Source: JBBIGV01 sp037447335
GTDB lineage: Bacteria; Bacteroidota; Ignavibacteria; Ignavibacteriales; Ignavibacteriaceae
Reading direction: 5' to 3'
Assembly: GCA_037447335.1 (NCBI GenBank)
Contig: JBBIGV010000003.1
Coordinates: 1-64,000 of the forward strand
DNA: 64,000 bases
The notes under the pieces are model-generated. The model had not been told where the DNA came from. It searched no databases and saw nothing but the letters and a program-made list of their open reading frames with translations. Of this stretch, positions 17,066 to 26,237 are shown piece by piece. How positions within the stretch are numbered: position 1 is the first letter of the stretch; the number at the start of each line of letters is the position of its first letter. The position numbers and the translations under genes are program-made.

Positions 17066-17674
17066 ATGATCAGCAGTATAGAATCAATATGGAAAGAATT
17101 TCACTCTAAGCTAAAGCAGTTTATCGTTATGCGTGAAAGCAATCCTGATGATGCTGAGGATATTCTGCAGGAAGTATTTATAAGGATTTATAAAAATATA
17201 AATTCATTAAAAGATGAACAGAAGCTCACAAGCTGGATTTTTCAGATCACACGAAATGTAATAATAGATTATTACCGTTCTAAAAAAGACAGCAAAGAAT
17301 TCGACGAGGAAATTATTTCAACTAATATTGACGAAGAGGATTCAATAATAAAATTATCGGTTGGTTTGAACGATTTTGTTGAACACCTTCCGCCTGTCTA
17401 CAAAGAAGCAATTACACTAACCGAATTTGAGGGAATGAAACAGCGCGAGCTTGCAGAGAAACTCGGTATTTCTCTGACAGGGGCAAAATCCAGGGTGCAA
17501 AGAGCAAGGCAGCGATTGAAAGAAATGCTTCTTGACTGCTGCAATTTTGAATTCGACAGTACAGGCAAAATGTGCGACTTCTCTAAGAAGATGAACTGCT
17601 GTGAGAATTTTACCGAATTGAGAAAATCAGTTAGCGGCAGCTCCTGCGATCATGTTTCATTTGGATGCGGTTAG
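17066..17674 (+). CDS. sigZ: RNA polymerase sigma factor SigZ-like (ECF type)
   Basis: 202 aa. Region 2 holds PDDAEDILQEVFIRIYKNI and SWIFQITRNVIIDYYRSKK; region 4 holds LPPVYKEAITLTEFEGMKQR and REL-AEKLGISLTGAKSRVQRAR, a helix-turn-helix for the -35 element. The C-terminal tail LLDCCNFEFDSTGKMCDF and MNCCENF is Cys-rich, a hallmark of SigZ that may bind a metal. No anti-sigma gene is adjacent. It may control the ABM-like gene or the nearby methyltransferase, but no promoter motif is evident to prove it. Confidence 0.85.
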   Translation: MISSIESIWKEFHSKLKQFIVMRESNPDDAEDILQEVFIRIYKNINSLKDEQKLTSWIFQITRNVIIDYYRSKKDSKEFDEEIISTNIDEEDSIIKLSVGLNDFVEHLPPVYKEAITLTEFEGMKQRELAEKLGISLTGAKSRVQRARQRLKEMLLDCCNFEFDSTGKMCDFSKKMNCCENFTELRKSVSGSSCDHVSFGCG

Positions 17675-17696
17675 TAATTTATTCTATTTATTGTAT

Positions 17697-17741
17697 ATTA
17701 GTAATGAATGATATATTATTTTTTATACATTAGTAATGAAT
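17697..17741. repeat. Direct repeat ATTAGTAATGAAT upstream of the DUF4143 ATPase
   Basis: The 13-mer ATTAGTAATGAAT occurs at 17697-17709 and 17729-17741, 32 bases apart start to start (about three helical turns), ending four bases before the ATG. It could be an operator bound by a dimer or simply an expanded AT-rich repeat. Confidence 0.45.
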
Positions 17742-17745
17742 AAAA

Positions 17746-18987
17746 ATGCAACGTAATCTTCTTGAAAGAGTTATCCTTGATCAATTAGAGGGTTTTAAAT
17801 CCAGAAACCCCGGCTTAACAAGAGAAATCAATCTTGATAAAGCAGTCAATTCAAAGCAAATTTTGGTAATATCAGGCATCAGAAGATGTGGAAAATCAAC
17901 TTTATTAAGGCAGATATCCGAACAATTGGATACTTATTACTATCTCAATTTCGATGATGAAAGATTATTAAAATTCAGTGTTGATGATTTTGATAACCTT
18001 TTTGTTCTCTGGAATAAAATGTATAAATCAAAAACCATTTTGCTTGATGAAATCCAAAATATAAAAAACTGGGAACGATTTATACGAAGGATATATGACC
18101 TTGGATATAAGATCATCCTTACAGGCTCGAATGCAAAACTTTTAAGTGGTGAACTCTCTACACATTTAACCGGACGCCATACTAAATTGGAATTATATCC
18201 TTTTTCATTTTCTGAGTTTCTTTTTTACAATAATTTTGATTACGAAAAAGATAAATCATCTAAAGAACTTGCCAGACTTTTAAATTTAACCGATGAATAT
18301 CTTGAAAAGGGTGGTTTCCCTGAGTATGTTGTTTTTAAGGATGACGACTATCTGAAAAGAATTTTTGAAGATATTCTTTACAAGGATTTAATAGTTCGTT
18401 TCAAAATACGGGAAGTAAAATCCTTCCGCGAGCTGGCTAATTACCTCTTTACAAATTTTACGAGTGAAATAAGTTACAACGCATTACAGCGCACTTTAAA
18501 TTTTAAAAGTGTTGCTTCTGTAAAAAATTATATAAGTTATCTGCAGGAAAGTTATCTGCTGCACGAATTATTCAGATATGATTCTTCCCTAAAGAAACAA
18601 ATAGTTTATAACAAAAAAATCTATTCGGTAGATAATGGCTTGAGAAATCAGGTTGCCTTCAAATTTAGCGAAGACTCCGGTAAACTTTTGGAGAATGCAG
18701 TTTATTTACAACTTAAACGGGATAGTCAGGAGGTCTATTATTATAGAAATAAAAATGAATGTGATTTTTTAGTAAAAGAGAAAACAAAAGTTATTCAAGC
18801 AATACAGGTAACAGATATTCTGACTGAAGCGAACGAGGAACGGGAATTAAACGGACTCAAAGAAGCGATGGAATCCTTTAATCTCAAAAAGGGTATTCTT
18901 GTTACCCGAAATCAATCAGAAAAAATTAAGTATCAGGGAAAAAAAATAGAGATATTTCCTGTTTACGATTGGCTTCTTAAAAGATAA
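17746..18987 (+). CDS. AAA ATPase with DUF4143 domain
   Basis: 413 aa. The Walker A motif SGIRRCGKSTLLRQI is at about residue 47, Walker B KTILLDEIQNI at about 97, sensor LTGSNAKLLSGELSTHLTGR, then a C-terminal DUF4143 part with LENAVYLQLKR and ECDFLVKEKTKVIQAIQVT resembling a PD-(D/E)XK-like core. This AAA_14/DUF4143 family is abundant in bacteria and archaea and its cellular role is not settled. The gene stands alone and its frame is intact. It is preceded by a direct repeat that may regulate it. Confidence 0.88.
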   Translation: MQRNLLERVILDQLEGFKSRNPGLTREINLDKAVNSKQILVISGIRRCGKSTLLRQISEQLDTYYYLNFDDERLLKFSVDDFDNLFVLWNKMYKSKTILLDEIQNIKNWERFIRRIYDLGYKIILTGSNAKLLSGELSTHLTGRHTKLELYPFSFSEFLFYNNFDYEKDKSSKELARLLNLTDEYLEKGGFPEYVVFKDDDYLKRIFEDILYKDLIVRFKIREVKSFRELANYLFTNFTSEISYNALQRTLNFKSVASVKNYISYLQESYLLHELFRYDSSLKKQIVYNKKIYSVDNGLRNQVAFKFSEDSGKLLENAVYLQLKRDSQEVYYYRNKNECDFLVKEKTKVIQAIQVTDILTEANEERELNGLKEAMESFNLKKGILVTRNQSEKIKYQGKKIEIFPVYDWLLKR

Positions 18988-19133
18988 ATCGGACTTACTG
19001 ACTGCAAAAAAGTCCCACTTATTGAAAACATCAAAGAGATACAATCTATTTTTTAATTTATTGATTACCCTGCGTCCTTTTTCTTGTCTCTCCGTCTCCA
19101 TAAGTGAAAAACAAAAAATTATCGGAGACAGAA

Positions 19134-21293
19134 ATGAAACCACAATTCAAACTTTTTGCAGTTATACTTTTAAGCATAATTTTTATTAGTGCTGTATCTG
19201 CCTCACCTGATAAATCACCTGCACCTGTAAACATGATCCCGGTTCTTGACGGCAAAGTTGACGAAGTATATAAAGAAGGTATTCTATGCAACTCGTTCAA
19301 ACAGCTTGAGCCGAATATTTTTGCCGATCCGTCTGTAAAAACAGAAATCTATTTTCTTTATGACAGCGGGAATATTTTCATTGCGGGAAAATTATATCAG
19401 CCAAAGAGCAGTATCAAATCAAGTAATGGCAGAAAAGATTCGCCGATAGTTCTGGATGGCGATGCAATCACAATTGTAATAGATCCTCTGAATAACGGAA
19501 ACTCTGCTTATTTCTTTTCGATCAATCCCTCAAATGCAGTTGCTGACGGAACATTGGATGCAAACGGCAACTGGGATATTAAATGGGATGCAATTTTCAA
19601 TTCCGCTGCTTTTGTTTCCGATGATCACTGGAGTTTTGAATTCCGTCTTCCCCTTTCTTCAATTAGTTTTCAGGATAAAGATGAACAGGACTGGGGAATT
19701 TTATTTCGAAGAGATTATGCACAGAATAAAGAAATAATTCTTAGTTCAATTGCAGATAAGAATGAACCATTCAGAATCAGCGGGTTTCAAAAAATCACAG
19801 GGCTGAGAGGGCTGATAAAAAAGGATAAAGTATTCTTTACTCCTTATTCATTTTATTCTTTGAGAAGTGATGCATTAAACAACCAACGGGACAATAAAGT
19901 TAAGTTCGGCGGTGAGGTAAAATATAATCCTGTTTCTTCGATGACTTTGCTTGCGACTGTTAATCCTGACTTTGCTCAGGTTGAAACCGATAAGCTTATT
20001 ATAAACATTGATGATGTGCCCGCATCTTATCCTGAAAAAAGACCCTTCTTCATAGAATCAGCAGACCTTTATCAAGGATTGGCCGTAAATACAAGAAACA
20101 TTGACGAAATTTCGGCCGGAATAAAATTAAGAGATGTAAAAGAAACCCTAAAATATGATCTTACCTGGGTTCTTGACCACAAGCAAAACAAATGGTACCT
20201 GGGTAATTTCAGATGGACTGATAATGAATCATATTATGTGGATGTGATAGGCGGTGTGAAAGATCAAAAGGATAGAACTGACTATAATATTACAACCAGC
20301 CTGAAGACATGGTTCTTTGATAAAAGATTAATTGCATATACCTGGTTCGGAACTATTAATAAACAAAATGCAAAGAATGAATTTGAATCTGTGAATTCGG
20401 TAAGATGGGTTACACGTGAATTGACTGTTGGGCTATGGAATCATTTCAAAACAAAATTATACAATCCGAACATAACAGGACATAATACTCTTTCAAATGA
20501 AGTATTAGTGCATTCATGGGCTGCTTATTCTATGTTTAATGAAAGCGGATTATTTAGAGTAATTACTCCGAAAATTAAATATGAATACACAAGTTTATAC
20601 ACTAATACGGAATTATCTTTTCACAGCGTAACAGCAGGAATTACATCATCAATTTTTTTGTGCCAGGCATTGGGTAACTGGAATATCGAACTTTACTACG
20701 CTCCGTCAATGAACCGCAAGTTCCGTTACAGAAGTGTTCAGACTGCTGATCAGAACAGAGTTTATGAAGATGCATTTGGAAAGTTTATCCTCGTAGATTA
20801 TAAGGATGATGCATTTAGTTCGAACCTGAATTCTGATAACTCAAAAGAAATAAGTTTTAAGCTTGCGTTCAATAATCGGCAGGTAAGAAAATCATCTGCT
20901 GAAAATCTTTCGGGTGAATTGAACTGGAAAATAACCTTTGCGTCGGTTATTGGTTATTCGCTTGAATATGTAAACCTGCATGGGTCCGAATACCAGAGTA
21001 AATACAATCAGTTGATCCACCGAATTAAAGCAGAGTACAATATAACTGATAAACTAAATATCAGGGGAATTGTTCAGCTTAACAGAATTGAAATGCCGCT
21101 GCAGAATGATTATGAAAGCAGCAATCCGGTATTTAATCTTACATTGTCATGGCAGTATATGAACGGAAGCTATATATACCTGGTTTATAACAAACAAAAG
21201 ATGAAATGGAATGATGATTTGACGCCGGCAACAACTAAATATGATGATCAGACTTTTGCAATTAAAGTTAATATCGCATTAAGTATTTTCTAA
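19134..21293 (+). CDS. DUF5916 outer-membrane protein with N-terminal CBM9-like domain
   Basis: 719 aa from the ATG at 19134 (GGAG upstream); an earlier in-frame ATG at 19104 would spoil the signal peptide. Residues 1-23 (KLFAVILLSIIFISAVSAS) are a signal peptide. Residues 30-200 resemble a carbohydrate-binding family 9 fold (VLDGKVDEVYKEG). The rest is rich in alternating aromatic strands such as NWNIELYYAPSMNRKFRYRS, fitting an outer-membrane beta barrel that ends in IALSIF with terminal Phe. DUF5916 proteins are common in Bacteroidota; the substrate is unknown. Confidence 0.85.
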   Translation: MKPQFKLFAVILLSIIFISAVSASPDKSPAPVNMIPVLDGKVDEVYKEGILCNSFKQLEPNIFADPSVKTEIYFLYDSGNIFIAGKLYQPKSSIKSSNGRKDSPIVLDGDAITIVIDPLNNGNSAYFFSINPSNAVADGTLDANGNWDIKWDAIFNSAAFVSDDHWSFEFRLPLSSISFQDKDEQDWGILFRRDYAQNKEIILSSIADKNEPFRISGFQKITGLRGLIKKDKVFFTPYSFYSLRSDALNNQRDNKVKFGGEVKYNPVSSMTLLATVNPDFAQVETDKLIINIDDVPASYPEKRPFFIESADLYQGLAVNTRNIDEISAGIKLRDVKETLKYDLTWVLDHKQNKWYLGNFRWTDNESYYVDVIGGVKDQKDRTDYNITTSLKTWFFDKRLIAYTWFGTINKQNAKNEFESVNSVRWVTRELTVGLWNHFKTKLYNPNITGHNTLSNEVLVHSWAAYSMFNESGLFRVITPKIKYEYTSLYTNTELSFHSVTAGITSSIFLCQALGNWNIELYYAPSMNRKFRYRSVQTADQNRVYEDAFGKFILVDYKDDAFSSNLNSDNSKEISFKLAFNNRQVRKSSAENLSGELNWKITFASVIGYSLEYVNLHGSEYQSKYNQLIHRIKAEYNITDKLNIRGIVQLNRIEMPLQNDYESSNPVFNLTLSWQYMNGSYIYLVYNKQKMKWNDDLTPATTKYDDQTFAIKVNIALSIF

Positions 21294-21385
21294 GATTATC
21301 AAATAACAACTAATTATAATTGAGAATTAACAGAAAAGCCGCATCATTACTCCGGCTATGGATGTAAGAAATTTCTGCTGCAAAA

Positions 21386-23178
21386 TTATTCCAACCTCTT
21401 TCTAAATCTTAAAGAACTTGCCGATAAAATTACTAATCCCATAATTAATAATATTACTGCTTCAAACCACAAGTCTGTAAAACCTAATCCTTTGAGTATA
21501 ACACCACGTATAATTGTGTTAAAATATTTCAACGGGATAATGTGCGAAATGTATTGAATAATTTCCGGCATATTCTCAATTGGAAAAGCAAATCCCGATA
21601 AGAATATCATCGGCATCATTACTGCAAAGATTGCAATCATCATTGCCTGCTGCTGTGTTTTTGAAACTGTTGAAATGAACAGTCCAAGGCCAAGTGTTGA
21701 AAGTATGTAAAAGAAAGATGACAGCAATAGAAACGTTTCGCTTCCTTTTACCGGAATGGCAAAGATAATCCTCATCGCAAGGAGGACAATAATTACAGCA
21801 GTTAAACCGAGTATGGCAAAAGGAATAAGTTTCCCTGCAATTAACTGGTATGGTTTGATTGGTGTAACAATCAATTGTTCCATTGTTCCGATTTCTTTTT
21901 CTTTTACAATTGCCAGTGAAGTAAGAACCAGAGTAACAAGACTTACAAGCAGCCCTGCAATTCCGGGAACCATATAATTTCTTGTTTTCATTTCTGGGTT
22001 GTACCAAACACGAACTTCGGCAGCAAAATTTCCTGCAGGAGATATTTTTCTTCCACTCGTGTTTATAAAATCTGTAATAATATCCTTCGAGTATTTTGAT
22101 ACAATCATCTGAACATATCCCGCTGCAATTGATGCCTGGGTCTGAACCGACAACTCTTCTGCTTGTGTTGTCTTTGAAGAGGTTAAACCCCAGTCCCAGA
22201 TGTCACAGCTTAAAGTTACACCAACATCCCATGTGTCATTCCATTCTTCTCTTAACGGCTGGAATCTTGTGTTAGGGTTATTGTAATAGTAATTGCCTGT
22301 TAGATAAACACTTGGAAACAAGCTTGATCGTGCCGAAGTTATATTTTCCTCTGCTGCTTTTAATCTGAATGTTAATGATTCGATTTCATCACGATTTTGT
22401 TTTGCCTCTTTTAATAGTTCTTCAAAATTATATTCAGAGTTTTGAACTTTTATTTCCTCTGCAGCAATTTCAGTTTTCGATTCAAGCGGGAGTCCGAGTG
22501 CTTTGTTGAAAACCGCACGCGCAGCTTCAAGATTATGTTCAGCTTCAAGATTATGTTCAGCTTCAATTAATTGCAGTTTTGTATTCGAATACTGCACCTG
22601 GAGTTTCAGATAATCGTTTTGAGTAACCAATCCATTCTCCAGAAAGTTTTTTGTATCATTAAGATGATTTTCAATCTGACCCAAGCTTTTCTCTAACAGA
22701 TCTCTTACTTCCTTTGCCCTATAGTAATTCCAGAATGCGGTGTGAATATTCATTGCAGCTTCATTTATTTCTTTTGAATATTCAGATTCGGCAGCATTGA
22801 AATTATACTCTGCTGCTTTTTTTGATGAAGACAACCTGAATCCTGTAAATAAAGGCTGCTGCAAGGATAACCTGAGATTATAGTTGTTAAGCACCGGATC
22901 TGAAATTTTAATCGGCATCGGTGAAAACGGAGTTATTACTTCAAACGGAGGAACATTATCACTCAGTCTTGTGTAGTTAGCCATAAATTTTAACTGGGGC
23001 AGAAACATTGAGTTTACTTTCGATACTTTTGCATCAGAGGTTTTTAATTTTGATTGTGAGATTTTTAAATCCTTACTGTTCTGAAGACCAAGTTCTATAC
23101 TCTCCTGCAGCGTCAGTTTTTGAACTTGCGGATACAAAACCGAAATCATCACTAAGCTTAATAAGATTATTTTTTCAT
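21386..23178 (-). pseudogene. TolC-like outer-membrane efflux protein fused to the end of an ABC-2 permease
   Basis: Residues 1 to about 350 of the open frame are TolC-like: LTLQESIELGLQNSKDLKIS, coiled-coil helices, SLFPSVYLTGNYYYNN. At about TQASIAAGYVQM the frame passes into the C-terminal half of an ABC-2 transporter permease (YNPEMKTRNYMVPGIAGLLV, then six helices, end SLRFRKRLE). The last part of TolC and the first part of a permease are missing. AAGGAG and an ATG at 23178 give MKK followed by a frameshift in a run of six A; one more A would restore a signal peptide that reads into MMISVLYPQVQ. Both halves are therefore probably non-functional. Confidence 0.85.
22523..22566. repeat. 18-bp tandem duplication in the TolC-like frame
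   Basis: AGCTTCAAGATTATGTTC occurs twice head to tail and begins a third time (AGCTTCAA). On the minus strand it duplicates the six residues EAEHNL in a coiled-coil helix, keeping the frame. It looks like a recent slippage event. Confidence 0.8.
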
Positions 23179-23250
23179 TATTTATCTCCTTTTATTCAAC
23201 CTTCAAGGTTAGGGTGATGTTTGCGGTTTGAAACTTTGAAGGTTCTGCAT

Positions 23251-24186
23251 TTAACTTTTTTCGAATTCAATGTTAGCTGCTTTACTTATCAAGTGAATAA
23301 ATACATTTTCAAGTGATGGAGTGATTACTCTGTGATCAGTTATCTCAATCTTGTTATCTATTAAGAGTTTTGCCGGATTTTTATACTGCTCATCGTAATA
23401 TTTCAGAGCTGCATTAAGTCTATCACCATACATCTGAACTTCATACTCGGTATTTGTTATAATTGTATTGTATGCTTCACGGCTCGGTGAGCAGACAATT
23501 TCAACGATCTGTACTTTAAGTGAAGCTTTTACATTCTTTGGAGTATCCCAGCTTATTATTTCTCCGTTGTTCATCAATGCAATTCTGTTGCAGCGTTCAG
23601 CTTCATCAAGATAGGGAGTGGTCATAAAGATTGTTATTCCTTCCTTAAGAGGATTTGAAAATATCTTCCAGAAATCCCTTCTTGAAACCGGATCAACTCC
23701 TGTGGTCGGTTCATCAAGAAAAATTATTTTCGGTTTGTGGATGAGAGTGCAGGCAAGTGCCAGTTTCTGTTTCATTCCCCCTGAAAGTTTATCTGCCAGA
23801 CGATCACGGAAAGGAGTTAATCTTGTAAACTCAAGCAGTTCATCCCTTCTTTCTTTGAAGTTCTTTACTCCGTGTATATCTGCAAAAAACTCAATGCTTT
23901 CATCAATTGTCAGGTCACCATAAAGTGAAAATCTTTGTGAGAGATAACCAATCTCGTCTTTTATTTTGTTTTTCTGGGTTATAAGATCATAACCCAGCAG
24001 CCGGGCATTACCGGAATCAGGTTTTAGTAAACCAATTAACATTTTAATTGTAGTTGTTTTCCCGGCACCATCCGGACCAACCAGTTCGAACATCTCACCT
24101 TTTTCAACGGAATATGATACACCGTTAACTGCTACAATATCGCCGTAACTTCGTTTTAGATTTTCTATTTTAATTACTGTATTCAT
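23251..24186 (-). CDS. ABC transporter ATP-binding protein (drug-export type)
   Basis: 311 aa. Walker A VGPDGAGKTTTIKMLIG is at about residue 37, Q-loop YLSQRFSLYGDLT, signature LSGGMKQKLALACTLIHKP, Walker B IIFLDEPTTGVDPVSR, and a C-terminal extension typical of CcmA/YbhF-like ATPases that work with ABC-2 permeases. It sits between the HlyD-like gene and the TolC-permease fusion in a TetR-led operon. The gene is intact, but with the permease broken it has no obvious partner here. YbhF-type proteins often have two ATPase domains; only one is present. Confidence 0.92.
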   Translation of the reverse strand: MNTVIKIENLKRSYGDIVAVNGVSYSVEKGEMFELVGPDGAGKTTTIKMLIGLLKPDSGNARLLGYDLITQKNKIKDEIGYLSQRFSLYGDLTIDESIEFFADIHGVKNFKERRDELLEFTRLTPFRDRLADKLSGGMKQKLALACTLIHKPKIIFLDEPTTGVDPVSRRDFWKIFSNPLKEGITIFMTTPYLDEAERCNRIALMNNGEIISWDTPKNVKASLKVQIVEIVCSPSREAYNTIITNTEYEVQMYGDRLNAALKYYDEQYKNPAKLLIDNKIEITDHRVITPSLENVFIHLISKAANIEFEKS

Positions 24187-24201
24187 TAATCTTATAATCT
24201 T

Positions 24202-24987
24202 TCAATCTTGAAATTTTGTAATTATGGACGCATCCGCCGGCATACCTGCTTTAAGGTCATAATCATTATTTGGTATTGATATTTTTACCGCAAATACAAG
24301 TTTGGTTCTTTCATCTTTCGTCTGAATATTTTTTGGAGTAAACTCAGCTTCGGGAGAAATGTAAGTTGCCTTTCCTTTATAAACTTTATCCTTAAATGCA
24401 TCGATCGTTACATCTGCTTCCTGTCCGGGTTTAACATAAGCAAGCTCCTTTGTTGATACATAGATTACCAGTTCTACAACATCGAGGTTAGAAAATTTGA
24501 ACAGAGAAGACATTGGTGTAGCACTTTCCCCGCGTTCAACGAAAGTTTTTACAATAAATCCGCTTATCGGGGCAGTTACATAGCTGTCGCGGATATTTTT
24601 CTTCAGAAGCTCAACACCGGCAATAGCTTTATTCAGATTTGCTCTTGCCTGTTTAAGATTTTGCTCTGCCTGATTTATATCTTCTTCTCTTGCTCCTGCA
24701 AGCATCAGATTTAATTGAGCCTCAACTGCATCTTTGCCGGCGATTGCTTGTTGTAATTGTATCTCCAGTAACTCATGGTCGATTATAATTATCGTATCTC
24801 CGGCATTCACTTCTGAACCTTCAATAAAGTTTATCGTCTCGATATTACCTGCGGTCCTTGAACTAACAGTTATATTTTTTGATTCGATTGTTCCCGAAGC
24901 TTCAATTGATTCCAGACGATCATTACTGCCGCAGCCAGTAAAAAGCAAAAGCATAGAAAACGTTAGAATGATTATTATGTTTTTCAT
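24202..24987 (-). CDS. HlyD-family membrane fusion lipoprotein with a short hairpin
   Basis: 261 aa. A lipobox LLLFTGCGSN places the lipidated Cys at residue 19. The biotinyl-lipoyl-like half IEASGTIESKNITVSSR and IEGSEVNAGDTIIIID is followed by a brief coiled-coil (QAEQNLKQARANLNKAIAG), then DSYVTAPISGFIVKTFVERG and the beta-barrel part PEAEFTPKNIQTKDERTKLV. Periplasmic adaptors of this YbhG-like kind usually have about 60-70 more residues in the hairpin, so an in-frame deletion is possible. The start overlaps the tetR stop (ATGA). Confidence 0.88.
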   Translation of the reverse strand: MKNIIIILTFSMLLLFTGCGSNDRLESIEASGTIESKNITVSSRTAGNIETINFIEGSEVNAGDTIIIIDHELLEIQLQQAIAGKDAVEAQLNLMLAGAREEDINQAEQNLKQARANLNKAIAGVELLKKNIRDSYVTAPISGFIVKTFVERGESATPMSSLFKFSNLDVVELVIYVSTKELAYVKPGQEADVTIDAFKDKVYKGKATYISPEAEFTPKNIQTKDERTKLVFAVKISIPNNDYDLKAGMPADASIITKFQD

Positions 24988-25592
24988 TGTAGTACCTTGC
25001 TGAATGATTTGTTAAATTCTTTTTTTCCTTTGTCTGTGAGGATTCCGCTTATAACAATTCTGAATGCATATCGTGCTGCTTCAATTATTGAAAAATTATT
25101 GTTAAGTATAAAATCCGGGTTCACAACTGACCTTACAGAAGCAACAAGCACATTCATAATGATGATTGTTGGATAGTCCATGAACAATCCTTCCTTTTTC
25201 CCCTGGTCAATCACTTTGGTGATATTGCCGAACATCATTTCTGTTCTGAAATTATCAATTTCATGCCATACAAAAGGATAGTGCCTTTTCAATTCTTCCA
25301 TTCTTGTTATAGAAATTTTTTCAGATGCTTTTACCAGAATTTTTATCAGGTCTCCAAGCTTTTCGATTGCATTTTTATCCGAACTGAGAGCAGGTACGAT
25401 TTTGTTTTTCATCCTGTTCATAAAAAACTTTGCAATTGAATGGACAAGATCATCCTTGGAAGGAAAGAACTTGTAAATTGTTTTTTTACTCATTCTTAAT
25501 TCTGAGGCAATTTCATCCATCGTGGTTTTATAAAAACCATCGCGGAAAAATTTTTCTTCGGTATGTTCGATTATTTTGTCTTGCTCTTCCAT
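24984..25592 (-). CDS. TetR-family transcriptional regulator of the ABC exporter
   Basis: 202 aa. The N-terminal helix-turn-helix is FFRDGFYKTTMDEIASELRM followed by SKKTIYKFFPSKDDLVHSI; the C-terminal ligand domain is variable. It is the first gene of the minus-strand exporter operon and overlaps the HlyD-like gene by four bases. Two palindromes of GGAAACTA/TAGTTTCC type lie 13-81 bases upstream of its start, fitting autorepression released by an effector, as in AcrR/YbiH-like systems. The effector is unknown. Confidence 0.92.
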   Translation of the reverse strand: MEEQDKIIEHTEEKFFRDGFYKTTMDEIASELRMSKKTIYKFFPSKDDLVHSIAKFFMNRMKNKIVPALSSDKNAIEKLGDLIKILVKASEKISITRMEELKRHYPFVWHEIDNFRTEMMFGNITKVIDQGKKEGLFMDYPTIIIMNVLVASVRSVVNPDFILNNNFSIIEAARYAFRIVISGILTDKGKKEFNKSFSKVLQ

Positions 25593-25604
25593 TTATACTC
25601 CATA

Positions 25605-25632
25605 GGAAACTAATTTGGTATTTTCAGTTTCC
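25605..25632. promoter_or_regulatory. Putative TetR operator 1
   Basis: Inverted repeat GGAAACT...AGTTTCC with 14 bases between the arms, 13 bases upstream of the tetR start. The same half-sites recur in operator 2, supporting a common binding protein, most simply the adjacent TetR regulator. Confidence 0.7.
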
Positions 25633-25644
25633 AACTTAAACAAT

Positions 25645-25673
25645 GGAAACTACTTTGTCAAGTATTAGTTTCC
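25645..25673. promoter_or_regulatory. Putative TetR operator 2
   Basis: Inverted repeat GGAAACTA...TAGTTTCC with perfect eight-base arms and a 13-base spacer, 40 bases from operator 1 (start to start), so both lie on the same DNA face to within a quarter turn. Together they cover the likely promoter of the exporter operon. Confidence 0.72.
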
Positions 25674-25790
25674 GCAATAATCTGAGGCTATTGTAAAAGA
25701 CATCGCTTTTTATTATACTGGTGCGGGTTTCTCTTAATCCTTACCTATCTATTAAATAACATTATTAAATAATTATAATGTGGGGCAGCT

Positions 25791-26135
25791 ATGAACGCAT
25801 TAATTGTTGTTGCACTGTTATTTGTTGCGGCAGGTGAATGCCATTCGCAGGCAGTGTTGGAAAGTGATCTTGAAATTGCATTTCAAAATGCAAAGAAGGG
25901 AATTTACTGGGCATTAAGCAATATTCCTGAGAAGAAAGCGCGGCTTGAAAATGATCTTATTGATGATAATCGCCTTGTTGCAAAAGTTAAACTGAGCAAA
26001 CAAGTGAATGGAATTAAAATTGAATCTACCGGTTATCATATGACAAATGAGATAACTATAAAGATTTATAAATCCAATGATTCGCTCGAAAAAGAGGGTT
26101 ATCTTAAAAAGAAAGAGCCGGCTAATAACCGATAG
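25791..26135 (+). CDS. Small secreted protein of unknown function
   Basis: 114 aa. Residues 1-20 (LIVVALLFVAAGECHSQA) are a signal peptide cleaved probably after SQA; the mature part is charged and predicted to be alpha-beta (EIAFQNAKKGIYWALSNIPE, VAKVKLSKQVNGIKIESTGY). I recognise no family. It lies divergently from the tetR operon and upstream of a peptidase remnant. The frame and length look natural, with a lysine-rich C-terminus. Confidence 0.65.
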   Translation: MNALIVVALLFVAAGECHSQAVLESDLEIAFQNAKKGIYWALSNIPEKKARLENDLIDDNRLVAKVKLSKQVNGIKIESTGYHMTNEITIKIYKSNDSLEKEGYLKKKEPANNR

Positions 26136-26237
26136 CTTTTCTCAGACGATAATTATTATTCGATACCTTTACGATATTTCTGACACATTGAAAAATATTT
26201 TGTGTTTCTATAATGAAAATTACATCATTTACTAACA

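Noticed and set aside
17746..18987. Defence or toxin-antitoxin gene
   Set aside because: DUF4143 ATPases are sometimes seen near such systems, but no toxin, nuclease or defence neighbour is present here.
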